In this document: piece by piece, positions 12,366 through 26,106 of the stretch
Layout of the letters: each line of letters opens with the position of its first letter
Numbering within the stretch: the stretch's first letter is position 1
DNA from: Kappaphycus alvarezii
Taxonomy: Eukaryota > Rhodophyta > Florideophyceae > Gigartinales > Solieriaceae
Length of the DNA: 64,000 nucleotides
NCBI GenBank assembly: GCA_002205965.3
Contig: NADL03000614.1
Coordinates: forward strand, 682,001 to 746,000
Direction of reading: 5' to 3'
Program-made: the position numbers and the translations under genes
The notes under the pieces: generated by a model
Seen by the model: only the letters and a program-made list of their open reading frames with translations
The model's database searches: none
Told to the model about the DNA's origin: nothing

Positions 12366-12639
12366 GATGCAGCTGTACAGTATAACATGAGTACAGCAGT
12401 ATTAAACATGTAACATGACGCATATGACAAGAATCAGGCTGCTAGTTCGGTCTCTAAACATTTACAATAGGTAGGAAAACAGATCGATTTTTACATACCG
12501 CTTGTATTTTACCTTTGGTTCACATAGCCCATCTCGAGTTCATTGTGTTCATCACACCTCACACCTCGAAAGCTCCCCCATTCACAGCCTTCCGAAGTCT
12601 CGCGATAAATATTGTACAACAGGGCGAACACGGGGTTAA

Positions 12640-13600
12640 ATGGGGTGATTTGCCACGATTTCCTGGTGACAACAACAGGGGAGACGAGACCTACAGTAAT
12701 TTGCGTAGCAACTGCTACACCCTGAGAACGGCGGTTCTATGAATATGCGTACTTGCAGGTTATGATAATGGGAGTCGCTCAAACTCCTTTCCGACGAACC
12801 ACTGGCTTTATTCTGGACGAATCTCGCCGCGTGATGTGAAAACAGCTTTTCACGCGCATCAGCAACCGGAACGGCTACCCGTGCGGCAATGCCAGTTGCA
12901 AACCGGTAGGCGAAGTCCCGAGCAGTCGAGTGCCAGTCCCTAGCGTGGAGATTGGAAGGGCCAGGAAGCGATGCCCGTGACCCTCTGAACATATCAACTC
13001 GGCCAGGCGAGTTTTCTTGCCAAGGCGAGCATTGTCAAGGGGCTTGAGTGGGCATCGCGCCAGACAGGAGAGGCGGGTGGGGGTCAGGGGATGGGTGAGG
13101 GATACGTTATAATAGTCTGTACCCCATTCTCTCTCCAAGCGCCTTGATGTCCTTGCAAACTGCACGGCCGCGTTGTGATGGCTCGAGGACAGGGTGCCGG
13201 GCGGCTTTGGAGAGGTCTGCGGCATACAACCGTATTTAGGAGTCATGCCGCAACCCGCGGGTGGTAAGTACAGCACAGCGCAGGGCAAGGTCACCGTACT
13301 GATCCATAAGTGTTGTGTAACCCCCCTTGTGGCATTTTAAGTGGGACGAAACAATGGTACCCGGCATTGGAACTGCAAACAGATCTTGTAATTGCGGTCC
13401 AAGATGTAGGTACCTAAGGCTAGAGCCGGAAAGCGGGGGTTCATTTTCTATAACAGATAAGCTAAGTGGTTCCCAGTCAACTTGTATATTAGTGTGCATG
13501 TATATGAAATGATGCGGCAGGTGCTGATGGAACTTCCCTTTACAAGCATGTACAGGGGAGATCAGCCAGCAAGAAGTAGCATTCGATGTTATTGCCAATG
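12640..13600 (-). mobile_element. LINE-like fragment, endonuclease C-terminus
   Basis: Minus-strand translations give the C-terminal part of a LINE with a restriction-like endonuclease. In order they show LHLGPQLQDL; a Cys/His stretch ending MDQYGDLALRC then GLRHDS; the nuclease core VSLTHPLTPTRL with a downstream lysine-rich helix (ARLGKKTRLAEL) and GHRFLALPISTLGT; and the end, where ARDFAYRFATGIAARVAV is followed by AREKLFSHHAARFVQ. The pieces lie in different frames, so it is broken by at least two frameshifts, and it is 5' truncated. In this family the nuclease nicks target DNA and the free end primes reverse transcription. Confidence 0.65.
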
Positions 13601-14119
13601 CGGGGTGTTGCTGTAAAGGATACCTTGCACCTTCGAAACCTGCTCAGTCGCACGACTGGAGACAGTTCTCAAAAGTTCCTTGACGACAGCGAACACCACC
13701 GCTAGGCTTTAGTGCCTAAAATAGCATACGGTGGCAATATAAGGCCCCCACTGGTCGCAAGGAGCGTTGGCGAAGTGCTTTACAGTGCACTATCATGCAT
13801 TGCATTAATAGCAGCGCTTCGGGTAGACACTTCACATCCTGCAATAAACCAAGGAGCCCTTCGCATCCATAGGCCCAAATTTAACCCCTTTCCTATGTAC
13901 ATGTCGTAATTACACTGTCCCGGCCCCTTTCGGTGGCCCCCTAACTTCATGCCCAATTCAAAGCCCCTTGTTGAGGTACTGACTGTTACGCAGAGAAAGG
14001 TAGATGCGTGATGGATAGCACTTGGCGTGGACGGGGGGTATGGGAGGACATGGCGAGTGTTTTTGAGGTGGGGATGATGGGGGGCGCAGGATATACGTAG
14101 TTGTGGCAGATAATTACGC

Positions 14120-14254
14120 GTTGTACAATATGACACAGAAGCGGGCGGAGGGCATTCAGAATTTAACCACAAATCCAGGCGGCGGGTGGAACTTGTAGCG
14201 CCTGCATCAGTTGCAGACTAAACGCAAAACGAGTAACGGAGTCGCGAAGCAGGG
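14120..14254. repeat. Dispersed repeat, copy shared with 43555-43683
   Basis: About 135 bp align by eye with 43555-43683 at roughly three quarters identity. They share gttgtacaat, gcggaggg, ggcggcgggt, gcgcctgcat and gactaaacgcaaaacg. The 43-kb copy begins with the 27-bp word also found at 4292. It lies just upstream, in the minus sense, of a LINE fragment and may be an untranslated or linker part of such an element. Confidence 0.6.
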
Positions 14255-15299
14255 TATGGAGATGATGATTGTGACGTAGCCTGCCCGTGGTCAGAGCGCA
14301 CCCAGCCAAAACACCTGCCACAGTAAACGAACTCCCTCATTTCCCCTCTTAAAGCTGTTTATATTCAGCAGGGGGCAGGGCGTGTGCAACTACCAACGAA
14401 GTTTTAAACTTTGGCACGTAGAAATTGTAGAACCAATAACAAAAACATAAAATTTCGTGCAATAGTGCAAGTCCACAGTAGCACAATTAATTAGACATAG
14501 AGAATCACAAACAGTTTACTAAAACTGTGGGGAACCAGTGCGGGGAGAGAGGTAAAGAGACGGTTAGTACCCGGTTCGATTGCGCGAGTGGTAGAGGGAG
14601 TGAGGATACCCCGGCAGTAAGCAGTGCTGTAAGGGATAGGGCAGTGGTAGATCAGAGACGGTTGGAAAAGGGTAGGGCCGGCGAGGTCGAAAGGGTAGCA
14701 AGCGCTTACCCCCGGAGAGTTAGGGCGACTCCAGTTGCTTCTCAATTTATATCGAACAGTTGCTGGAGAATTTGGAGGACTCCGTGCGCGCACTGCGGAA
14801 AATAAATACTGTAATTATTTTTTGGCATCTAGAAATATAAAATTTATATCTTTTATCCTTCGGCAAATCTATGCGACACCCAACGGGGCCCGTTGTAACA
14901 TGCTGGGAATGTAAGGAATAAAAATAGGGAAATTAATATCAATTTCTTAGATATTATTATACTCGCATACTATTTCTGGGGAACTGAGCAAGAAAAGTAA
15001 TATATGAGGGACTGTTTGGGTGTTTATTTAATTAAATTTGATTCCTTTTCTCGTGCTACATGAAGCGGAAGTAGATTGGTGGAGGATAAATATGATGATA
15101 AAATACTCACTATATTAGTTATCGGGCTATGTCGAGCCCACCCAGGGGGCAAGCTGCCTTTTAAGTGTTTGCAACCACAGAATTCCTTTGCATAAATATG
15201 TGGGTGCCCTCCTCGCAATCTGGGTAATCACAGCATAGTCATCAGATTTTTAAGCTTTCAAAGTGGATATTTGCACAGGAGCGAGTTTATTTCACGTAG
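14255..15299. other. No recognised gene; contains a GC-rich patch
   Basis: The patch at 14527-14805 is GC-rich and open on both strands (92 codons plus, 100 codons minus), but neither product resembles a family and the double openness reflects base composition. The rest (14400-14520 and 14810-15299) is AT-rich with no feature. Confidence 0.3.
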
Positions 15300-15650
15300 A
15301 ACTCTTGATGAATGATTGAAATTTTCTATGCCTCGGGTCCCCAGTTGCTTTGGAAAAGTCCATAGAGAGAAATTTTATCTGAAGATAGTTTAAACGGTTC
15401 CCTTAAGCACCTTGAAAGTGACGCAGGAGGTGGTCGCCATACCCATCCCATGTTTCAGAACAATGAAATCTTGGGCATGGCGTTGGGGGAGGTAAAAGCG
15501 AGTTTTGGCAGTAATAATGGCGCTAGAGCCCATTGTGGTAGCTCGCATGCTTCGATATTTGTTTGGATTCCAGGGCATGAGGCGCTTTACAAACATTCCT
15601 TAGAGGTCGCGGGCCCCATGGTGGCGCGGAGAGATTAACTTCTGGTCTTT
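15300..15650 (-). mobile_element. Probable LINE-like endonuclease-region fragment
   Basis: In one minus-strand frame the translation has HASYHNG, then CPRFHCSETWDGYGDHLLRH followed by FQGA and GNRLNYLQ. A D-x-YGDHLL-x-H/C-x-x-G pattern followed by N-R is typical of the zinc-binding part ahead of the restriction-like nuclease in the LINE families seen elsewhere in this window. Only this short piece is visible and it has stops, so the call is tentative. Confidence 0.35.
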
Positions 15651-18600
15651 TCAGGGTAAAATAATCTTGAAGCCATCACGGATAACAAAACTAAGGGGGG
15701 GTTTGCGATGTTATGTGGTTAGGGAAGTATAGTACTGTTTGTTAGTGCCTCTTATCTTAATGAGTATTATTTTTTTGTGAAAAGTTTGACACTTGGTTAC
15801 TCAAATTTGTTTTGACTTGTTTTAATTCATTAGGTGGGGTTATTAGGCCATGATTCCAATTGATTCTGCTTATAAACTATACTAGAAGTTTTTATTGACG
15901 TAACTACAGTTCTAAATTCGCCAGTGGGCTCGTATGAATTCATGAAGTGCTAATTTTCCAACCACGTACACTCTCGAGAATCTTCTATGCATACTTTTGT
16001 TAAATTCATGGAACTAGAAGGTTTTTCAGTTTGAAACGATAGGATTCACAGATCTCTGTCCAGATTACGTGTAAATACCTCGGGGTATGCAAGGGCTACC
16101 TTCTTCGGTCCGTTTCGGTATTGTGCTCTATACTAAGAGCCTGTCTGGAAAGATAAAACATTGGAAATTATTGGCATCGGAACTGTAAGCTCTAGGCACC
16201 GTCATATTTTGCGGCTTAAGGTTACCTTGGAATTTTTGTAGGTTCAAACGCTAGTTACATTTATATGTCGAAGATTTCTGTGCCTCCAGCACATGTTGCT
16301 GGGTTCGTTCGCCTACGTGATGCTCTCTTAAAGCTAAATAGTTACTTATAAAAAGACCCAACTAATGAGAATCTTATTCGGATCCTTACAGACGCAAAGC
16401 TAGAAATGTTCTGTAATGGGACATTCTGAGTTTTTTCTAATCCTCATGTTAAGAACCAAGCTTGCAACTCTGGATACCAATTCATGAATATAAGAGTTTT
16501 GCAGTTCATGAAAAGTCTTTGTTTTCCTTAAAACATCTTCCATGGAAAGCTTCTTTGAGAATATACCCGGATCTGCCTTTTTACCAAGAATGGCTGTACT
16601 AGATTTGATTGAGGTCCCGAATTCAAGAATTGAGTTTAATACATTGGTCTCTCGTGAAGACTCGTTTTACCCAATCCATTTACAGTTCAGTTGATTTATG
16701 ATAATTCTGCTTTTCACTTGCTAAAGGAATGAAAAGTGTTCAGAGTTAATAAATTTTGATTATAGCTACAGTGCATCATTAACTAGCTGGGATGTGGAGC
16801 ATTGGTTGAAGAATTTTCATCTTTAGAGTTCAAATCTCTTCCAACATCTCCATTTCAGTAACTGAATACTTGAATAACCATATTTTGTGGAATACTCGAA
16901 ATAGTTGTTGACTCTTTTTTTAAGAGAGAAAAATGATATGAATGAAATGTGAAATTGTGCTCTAGGATATCTTAATTCGACGGCCAATAACAATACAGCA
17001 ATTTTTGTTTCCCGGGTTTCACTGAAAAGAGTCAGAGGGTCTCTGAATAGAGTAAAACATTTTCAAGCATATTTGTAGTAAGCATTTCATTGGTTTCGGT
17101 CTTCGAACCGTATTGACCAAGCATTTTTACGAATCTCAACTTTTTTCCCCTATAGATAAGAGTAATTTATGCTCGTGTTCATACTAAAATTAGATGATTT
17201 GCTCGAATATATAGCATTCAGTTCTTCCTACTCTTTCAAACCTTCAATTAAATTTTCATTTGTCTCACCTGTAATTCGTTCTTGCATGATTACAATACCT
17301 GATAGATCATTTTTAAGAAACTCATTCAAAATTACAAATTATTGGGCTGTCATCTTGACTTTTTGCATTTTCTGCGCTATTGTTGTCACAAAAACTATTT
17401 TCATAATTATTCCAACATTTGTGCAGTTTTATTTGGAAAAATATATTTCTTTGTTATATAATGTAAATTCAGTCTGAATTACGCAGTAATCAGGAATTCC
17501 AAGTTTTCTTCAATCTAAGTAAGACTAAAAGACGAAGAGTCTTCATTATTTTCAGCGTCCAAACAAAAATCTATCGTTGCCTTTACCACGTATACTTTCT
17601 CTGGTTTTCCTAATTGGCTTCATTATATTTTTGCTCTGCTTGAAGCAATCTCCTGACAACATTCCGCTGATTTATAAGGTGGAAATCCGGAGAGAACTTT
17701 GTCGAAATGTTCCTCGATCCTTTATCCTGAAAAATTTACAAAGTTTTCTGGTTGGAATAAATCCACTCTTAACAGAGAAAATTTGACTGCTCGTATCCTT
17801 TGTTCCCTAATGTTATTTGAAACAAACGAGGAAAATCTTTCTGCTTCTTATGGCTTTCAGTCAACTCCAAATCACGGTCTGAGATTCTGTAAGGCTTGCT
17901 TATACCTAACGTCTAATATTTGAGATAATCGTATAAATTGATACTTTAGGAAACATTCCGATCGCCCCGAAGCCCTTTCAAATTCAGTTGAATTCGTATT
18001 TATGTGATTTAAACTATGTTTACTTGAAAATTCAAATTCAATGGAAGTAAAGATTTGACTTGTTTAAATTCCACAGTAAGCCTCAACTGGCGACTTGTTC
18101 CATTATCAACTTGAGTAGAAGGATTTCGTGCAACGCTAGAGAGGCTAAGATTAGAACAATCCCCTGAATTGAGAAAGAGTTTCTAGTATGAGAGAGCTCA
18201 TTTGATGGCGGGAATAGTATAACTGAAGTGAATAAGAAGATGTTAGGTAATATTATTGCCGACATGAATGGTACTTGTAAATGTTTGGGTACGTAATTTC
18301 CAGTATGATCATGAATCATTACTATTTTAGAATTTAAAATAAGAATTTTAACGCATTGAAAACAAATATTAAGAGCAGGTGTAATCTAGTAATTTTGCAT
18401 TTTGCATTCATGCTTAATGGACGCCAAATGATTGATTCTAATATATATTGGCACATTTTCATATTTGGGTGTTATTTGGACTGCCTTCTCAAAATTAAGG
18501 ATCCCTGATTCGTCGTTGCCGTTGTTATCGTCAGCACACTAATATATCTCTTAATAATTATTAATTTGGGACGCTGGTTAAGAAATAGAGAGAATATGAA

Positions 18601-21600
18601 GGTCATAGAGGCAATTTTAGTGGAATAGTGTCATTATTGCCCCATATTTCACATCTAACAAGAAGTGCCCCTACCAACGGCAATATTTTCAGACAATTGT
18701 AGTTACTGGAATTTTCAGAGTTAACATAATATCGCCTCTGTTTTGCAAGGGTAAATTAGTTCTCACCATGACAATTTAGACCTCTACCACTTCTTTGAGA
18801 TTTTCATGAAATTTTAGTGTCCATTTTGGCATTAATTGTAGTTCCTGCAAATGTTGAGATTATGAGCGGAAAATGACACACTTCAATCAGAGTTGTACCT
18901 GGAGAGTTAATATCGGAGATATGCATATTTATGGTCAGAAAGTGAATGCATTAGAAGTGCTTAATAAAAAACCCAGGTGTAATTTTGCAGATTTGAGGCA
19001 CTTAGTCCTGATTTGCAGAAGAAAATAGGGAAAAAGAACTTCTCGTATGCAGCCCAAAGAAGAAATCAAAAAAATAGTACTCAAACTAAACTCTTTATGA
19101 TAGAAGAAAGTCAAATGGCTTCAGTTATTTCGGATTCGAACATGTGATACATAATGTTGTACAACTTTTTCAGTACTGGCAGAATAAGCTGGACCAGTTT
19201 CTTTCGTTGCAAAATATATCTTTTACATGTTGGTTGTCTTTATTTATATCTAACTCACTTTTTTTGATTTATAGAACGTCAGTCACCGGTCTCGAAGAAT
19301 ATAATCCATAAATCTCCTTCTTATGTCCTCTAGTATCATTCGCTAGTAATATTTTTTCAAATTTCGCTTCGTTGATAGAGACCGATCTTTGTGAGTTTTC
19401 CGTTCCGAGAAAATCGCACATGGAGTCCTTGCCACGCACCATAGGTATATTAGTTCTCCACTGAGGCGATCACGACCCTGAGTATTTTGAAATACTATAA
19501 GCGATATAAAATAGAGCTTTATTTCACGCAACTTCTTTCATATGAACAGTAACAAACAATTTACAGTAAGTGAAATGAACGCAGTCATTGAATAGCGTTC
19601 TTTTAGCTTCAAACATTCAGCCTTTTTCTGATGAAATTTTCCCTCCGTCATATCATTATCATAATAAATGAGCATATTAACATTTTGGGGACAGTGCGAG
19701 AATTATGTCCTCTAAAGTATTTGATTGTCGGATGTTACAGTGAGATTGATTGGACCGAAACTGAGCCCAGTTATAGAAAAGATGCGGGCGTCGGCATAAT
19801 CAGAAGAGAGATGGAAACGAAAGGCTTAATAATACTTAAACGCACAATGTTATTTTGATCACATCTGGTCCCGTCTTAATAGCTATCACAGCTAATTTAC
19901 TAAATGAATTCTTAGATTCTATCCTAAGTGAATCTCCATCTTTTTCAGTAGATATTGGGTCGGCAATTGAGTCTTATGGTCTAAAAACTTTCAACCCTAG
20001 TTATTTGGATACCGCAGTTTCTTCACGGTCCTAAAACAGTTTAAAATGTTAGCCGAAGCGTCAGATTCAGGCTTTTTTTGCTAAAATCACAAACCATGGG
20101 TCAGAAAAAACACAAAACGATGCCTGTAATATTTCTTTCTCTTCTGTATCATGAATTTGTGGTTCAAAACACAGCCAAGAGTAAATTATGTGTCTCAAAA
20201 TCTTAAATTCGTCTATTTGTATCCAGTCAGCCCCACTACTCATTTTCTGTACATATATTAGCTTCAAATGTGTGAAAGACTCAAAACATTTCCTTTTTAG
20301 CGTTTTAATTGCAAACAATTTCACTTAACACTTCTCCTTAAATGTGATAGATGTTTTTTATGCAATTCTCGAGTGCAAGATGTTTTCATTGCCTTTTTGA
20401 ATACTTAAGACTGGAATAAATACAAGACAGATGGCATTTGCTCAGGGAATTGAAACTCCAGTGCAGACCACTTGAAAAATTAGGCCAATATGTAACTACG
20501 CGATTCATTTTCCCTAGGTTATTGCCGCTGTATTGTGGCTCAAATCCCCCTATTATATACTGATTTCTTCAATTCGAGTTACAAGCTCCATATTTATGGC
20601 ATAATCAGCGGTTGCAGTGAAGTTTCGAATAAACTGTTTGGACAACGGCCTTGGTCACGTCTGTCCAAAATGAACTGGTTAATTAAACATTTAATTTTTA
20701 TTGAATGACTGCCGTGGCTGTTCAAAGTAGTCATCGCTGCGCCACAATCTTCATACAGATATAATTTTGATTATTTAGTTCCGGAGCCATCGAATCTCAC
20801 GAAAAATTAGGAATAAATCATGAACTGCAGTAATGAAATTTCCATAATGGTATCCTTGACTTGTATTGTTTTGATTTGTAGTATGATGAAAATCTTAAAA
20901 TTTTGCGAATATATTTTTGAAGTAATCAACCATAGGAGCATCCGCACGGAAATTAGATAACAACTAAGGAATTAGCTCGCTAATGAGAGAAATAACTTTC
21001 CTAGTACCTCTTGTACTTTAAATATTTTCCTCTTTCGCGTGAATTTTCACAGGCCTAACACTCCTAGTTTTCCTTTATTCTGCGTCTTCCTATCATACGA
21101 GAGGCGATCAACTGGCATATTCTTTATGATCTCCGCATAGAACGTATCATCGCTGCAGGTTTCAAGACAAAACGTTCGAGCTTTCTTATCCAGGATGATG
21201 ACACGAAACAATGGACGTTGGGGTCTGAAGTGGAAGTTACTGGCGAGTAAAAGATTCATATAGCTATCGGTTTCTTCTAATCTCATGTTCATTTATCCTC
21301 TCAATTTTTAATCATTCAATTTCTTTTGGATGTAACTATTCTTTCGATGTTTTTCATAGTCTTTTTTAGAAATTGGGGACCAGCTTTTTGTAAGGTAGCA
21401 TATCATTGAATTTTTCGCAATTCTAAACAGGTTATGAGGCTTTTATTAATTCTGCAGTTTTATATCTACTTAACGCTCAAAAATTTCGGAGGCATTGCTA
21501 TCATTGGTTATAAATATGGGACCTGGAAGAACTTCTTTCTACGCCTTCTGGATGCTCATGTTCACATGAATATCCCTCCTGACTCCATGCACATCTTCTT

Positions 21601-22660
21601 TAAGCTACCCGATATAAAAGGACACGAAAGGAGATTAAAAGAATCTTGTTTGTAGTTTTATTTATTTCAGAACTTGTCGTCAAAGTTCAAGTTAACCTCA
21701 ATGAATGAGACCATAGAATTTTTGATTTGATACGCTTTTTTCTCTTTTTTTCTACATTCTACTACAAAACAGTTTTGATATTCGCTTTCAATATCACCAA
21801 AGCAGCAAAATTGGTAACGAATACCAGCAAAGATATCGAAAGCAAAGAAAAATTGGTAATTTCTCCTAGGGTATCTAGCTAGGCAGCCAAGTGTATATTA
21901 CCTACCATTCAATATCTCCTACATTCGGTGATGTTAATGATTTATCCGAAATATTTGCATCCTTTTTGATTGATTAAGATAATAGCTACAGGTTAGATAT
22001 TTCTTGCTTTAAAATCTATTAAGCCATTCATATTCGAAGTAAGCCTTTTTAACCATCTTCATAATCTTTTCAATGGAAATATTTAAATTTTAAATGCAAA
22101 ACGAGATAAATTTAAAACTTGCAGGAATTATGTCTTGCCCCTAAACCTTGTACGATGAGGACGAGCGATAATATTGACGCGATCTCGAAACAAAGGAGAA
22201 AATGAATCATGACTGTCGATTTAACTTCTTCCAGTGTCATACTCAGGTATTTTGTGCAATACGGAGTATATTTGGTGGCGCAGAGAGTAGTGAAAAAGTG
22301 ATAGAGGAAACAAAAATGGTTTCTTTTATTGAGAAGGGTCAGGGTTAAGCGCATCTGCAGGACGAAGGGGTGGCTTCTCTCCGATGATCAGGATGTCCGC
22401 TCCCTGCTTCTTCAGAAAACCACTGTGCTTGTAAGTAATAGCCCCACGTCGACGCTCTTAGATATAACAGGGTTATTTTTGAAAACACCCCGGAGTATTG
22501 TCGGAGTTTAATGTGACATAATAAAGCGCAGTACTATGCCACCTCGCATGCTATCCGGACCATGGAACTCCTCCCTAACAACTCCCTTACCGACAGACAG
22601 CTTCTACAGCTACGAGACTCCATCACTGTACAGAACTACATTCTGATCGGTAGTATCTAT
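15651..22660. other. AT-rich stretch of about 7 kb without a recognised gene
   Basis: Frames are short and mostly hydrophobic or Lys/Asn-rich, as AT-rich non-coding DNA gives. The least random-looking are minus 21047-21292 (contains PLFRVIILDKKARTFCLETC), plus 21434-21655 (WKNFFLRLLDAHVHMNIPPD) and minus 20067-20324. They could be worn pieces of a transposase, but I recognise no motif. No clear repeat or RNA gene was seen. Confidence 0.3.
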
Positions 22661-22665
22661 CCGCT

Positions 22666-22716
22666 ATAGAACTGTCCTTGTATGAGGCACACTTTGTCAC
22701 TATATGAGGAGAACAA
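22666..22716. repeat. Fragment related to the MITE-like element at 4.7 kb
   Basis: About 50 bp here match the reverse of the right end of the 4743-5177 element, sharing atgaggcacac, ttgtc, atatgag and gaac at the same spacing. The other end was not found nearby, so this is a partial copy. Confidence 0.4.
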
Positions 22717-23259
22717 AAGTAGACTGCACTGTAGAGTGATGGTGAAATAATTTTTAGGTCCAATATTTTTTTGTTAAAAAAAAACACTGTAATTACAGTA
22801 AATCTCTACCCCTAGTTTCTACAAATGTTGCAGTGGGCATGTCTCAAACAGATATGCCTAGTACATAGTGCAATCGGTACCATGTAAAACTTTAGGTGGA
22901 ATAGGTCCTTGCTACATCACATTTGCTAAAGAAACTCGTTGAATAGACAAGTACCACACAAAACAATGCCTGATGGCCGGGTATGTACATTAAAAAAATA
23001 AATTTTACTAGTTTCATTAAAGAGTTAAAAATTCAGATAGGCAACAACAACAGTTCTCTGAAAAGTTTTACATCAAATGGTTTAGATAGCATTTTTACTC
23101 ATCTGTCATTTCTTTGCAGTTAGAAACAGATTGTGCTTCTCGCGAAACGTCTGAACCTTTTTTCCATAGATTAAACACGGTTCTCTTCTATAGATTCGGA
23201 ACTATGCTTTGACTGAATCCGCAAATTGCTTCTCCTCTACGTCTGACTGACTTTTAACA

Positions 23260-24900
23260 AATTATTCTTCAACTAAATACTCGCTTGGCTGCCCAATCTC
23301 CATAATTGATTCGTTACTTAGTCCATACTCTTCCCTTACATTCATAGTTTTCTTCTTCACGATAATCAGAAGCGGAAGAACTACCTCTTTAGCGTACTTC
23401 TTAACAATTTGACGTGCTTTGAACGGATCCGATTGATGAAAAGCCGTTAATGTGATTTTCATGAAGAGTCGTTAATGTGATTTTCATGTTTTCCAGCTCC
23501 AAGTCAAACACCACAGCTACGTAAAGATTAATATGTAAGCCTTCGAGGTCTTGCGCATTGAAAAAAGGATTCAAGATTTCTACAAAAAATTAGCGTACAG
23601 CAGCGCAAATCTGTGACTTCAGCATTGAGAACTGTTTATCGAATTTTCCGCTATGAATGGATGTACAGTCTCATATTCTCCTTAAATTTATGATAAAATT
23701 CTATAAATCGCTTACAGCCGTACTAAAAGGCCATTGTTTCTTCTGACTGTTGAGGCTGAGTTGTACGGGGGTCAACGTTTTCCACTGTAAATTGAACATC
23801 ATCCTAAATTTCTTGACTTGTAAATCTCTTCCGAAGATTTCGGTGCTCCTGGGAACCGAAAACTTTGATGAATACAAGTTCTTATTTTAGCATCATTATC
23901 ATCATAACAACAACAATCACAAATCTGGTTTTCACGGGGTTTGGAATCAATCTTTCTGGACATCTTTCGAGCTTGCATGCCTCATACAATGCTTTTTTTT
24001 CGTTGCTTTGTTTTTCCAAGTTTTTTCATTTCATCAATGCGCTTCGTACAAAATCAAAGGAAATTAGTGGAATTCTCTCAGATAATGCCTTTGAAAGAGC
24101 TGCATTACAGGCATTATATATAATATTTGCAAAACATGTGGCACTGCATCATTATTTCGGGTCTGGGGCATCAAATTATGCTATATTCTGTAAATTACTT
24201 GTACATGCTCTCAGATTCGCACCGCCGTCATTGACCCAGGCTGTAACTTTGGTCATCAGACTATATTTTTCCAACTGTTCAAGTAAGATTGCGCTCAAAT
24301 GTTGTCAGCTTGTGCTGTCACACTCAACGAGAGCAAGGTAAAGTTGGACATTCTTTTAGTTCGTGTCTACAGCAGGAGCAATTAGTTCGAAAAATCTTGT
24401 CAACCATTGTCCATCCAAAGATCAAACGATAGACTTGAACAACCAGGTTCTTTAAATTTTTAGCTTAGCAAAATTCTCTTCAATATCCCTGTTGAATCCG
24501 GAATTATTTTCTGTCTGAACTTCGTTTTACTCGTAATACTGGCACGGGGATTGATACTGTGCAAAAACAGACGAAAGTTTGGATTCTCAACGAAAGAAAA
24601 TTGTAATCCTCCACTCACAACCATCAACACAAGTTTCTTGTTCATTTTTTTGATATGCCGGAATTCTGACTGCACATCTGATTTGTTACAAAAAATGTCT
24701 GAAAATGCTTCCTCTTCTTATTTTGCGGTTCACGACATTGGTTGTTCGTTGATTTAAAGCTCTGAAACAGGTCTGCATGGTGGTCTCTCAAATGACGTCG
24801 GAATGAATATTTCCTACGGCTGATCTTAAAGGTCAATATTCCCTTCCTTTCCCTTCTATTTGAGCTTGTAGCTGATTCAACATCAGGAGAACAACCGATG
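23260..24900 (-). mobile_element. hAT-type DNA transposon relic
   Basis: On the minus strand, 24836-24642 gives KYSFRRHLRDHHADLFQSF, like the His end of a BED zinc finger. The next frame (24675-24460) gives VVSGGLQFSFVENPNFRLFL then ITSKTKF, the typical hAT step from D-x-x-PFS-x-VE-x-x-x-F to the P-x-R-x-T motif. The remainder to about 23260 is badly decayed with stops in every frame; its last open piece, at 23262-23462, is charged and unassigned. hAT transposases cut and paste with 8-bp target duplications; no ends or duplications were identified here. Confidence 0.55.
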
Positions 24901-26106
24901 CATGCTAACCTTGATTTGCCGACAGATTTTTAGAATCCCCAAATAAACCCCCTTTTTCTATTTCTTTTGTTAGCATTCCAGGTTTCAATTGCAATTTCTA
25001 AATATCTATTTTGTGTTTTTCGCGTCTCAGTATTGTCCGTATCATCTACCAGAAATCAGTCTTCTGTGCTGGAGCTTTGATTTGCCATGCAGTGATAGTC
25101 GCCATATACTAAGGTTGCCGTGGTTCAATGTCGGTGTGTAATGTTCTAAATAGTAGTTCTTAGTTTCCCGATGACTTTTTTCATCAAGCAGAAAGATTAA
25201 TAGCGGTTCGGGCTCTCGGAATGTAGAGATCCGTCGATTAGTACATTTGAACATGTGTATGTCATTTGTTGGTCGGTACTTTTGCTGCATGTCTATGGTG
25301 CAAAGAAATGTACATCTGCTGACATTAAAGCAAATATTTCAATGGATTACGGTAAATGTTTAGTAACGGGACGACGGTTTTCCGGAACAGGTACATTTAC
25401 AATGTACTTGTTTATGTACTACCAAATAATAAGTCTCCTGAAACCCGGGTTTCTACCCTCTTGAGGAGAGAACCTTCACTTGAATGAGTATCTATTGTGC
25501 TCACTGTACGTCCGACTATACGGCCAGGGAACATGCAGTAGCATTCAATTTTAAGTACTTTATGTTAACTACTCATATGCATCACTGGGACTAAGAATTA
25601 TGGCACGAATAGGAAATTGATGAGTAGTAGATTGTGGGCTCTGTTCTCGCTGGCTGTATATCAGAGGCCCTAAAAATCCAACGGGAACTCGACTCTTTGT
25701 GAAAAAGAGTCGACTGTGTGCCATTAAGCATAAACTTTAACATGAGATAGAATCCGTTGACATCTCATAAAGGGATAATTGAGTACCCCAAAGACAGCAG
25801 CTAGATTTGTAAACCATATGAAGCAAGCAAAAATAGTTGGGTTCTATGAAATAGAACTCGTAAGATAATGTTTTGCTTTGCCATATAAATTAACACTAGT
25901 TAATGTCATCCGGGAACCCTATTTAAGATCTTTTTAGTGTTTTCCAACCACATGATCCATGAAACAACACCTTTTAGTGCTCACGTGAAAGATGTAACTA
26001 TCGGCAATGCCATTTTCACGGCAAAAAAATAAAAGAACCTATGACTTACTGAACTTGAAGACTCCACAGCAATCCTAGAAAGATGCATTAGTAGTTTCAC
26101 TATTAC
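24901..26106. other. No recognised gene
   Basis: AT-rich sequence with short frames only. Minus 25042-25290 stays open for 82 codons (HMFKCTNRRISTFREPEPLL) and could be a worn fragment of a transposon protein, but no family was recognised. Confidence 0.3.

Larger units (their letters stand above)
10508..12640. other. No recognised gene; short repeats and a palindrome
   Basis: No frame here resembles a protein family. The span holds a 30-bp palindrome (11258-11287), a C- and A-rich stretch at about 11460-11540 with CAACCCAC-like words, two hairpin-forming units (11585-11720), an A-rich run (11755-11830) and a CTT microsatellite (12346-12365). The frames at 11084-11359 are by-products of the palindromic repeats. 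Confidence 0.4.

Noticed and set aside
14527-14805. A 92-codon Arg/Ala-rich plus-strand frame as a gene
   Set aside because: The opposite strand is open too, the sequence is GC-rich with no motif, and there is no conserved context.
19120-19160. A tRNA-like B box (reverse of ggattcgaac)
   Set aside because: The flanking bases do not pair as a T arm and no cloverleaf or A box was found at a sensible distance.
23865-24341. A 158-codon plus-strand frame as a membrane protein
   Set aside because: It lies opposite the hAT relic, and its hydrophobic, Ile/Thr-rich start comes from simple ATC/ACA repeats.
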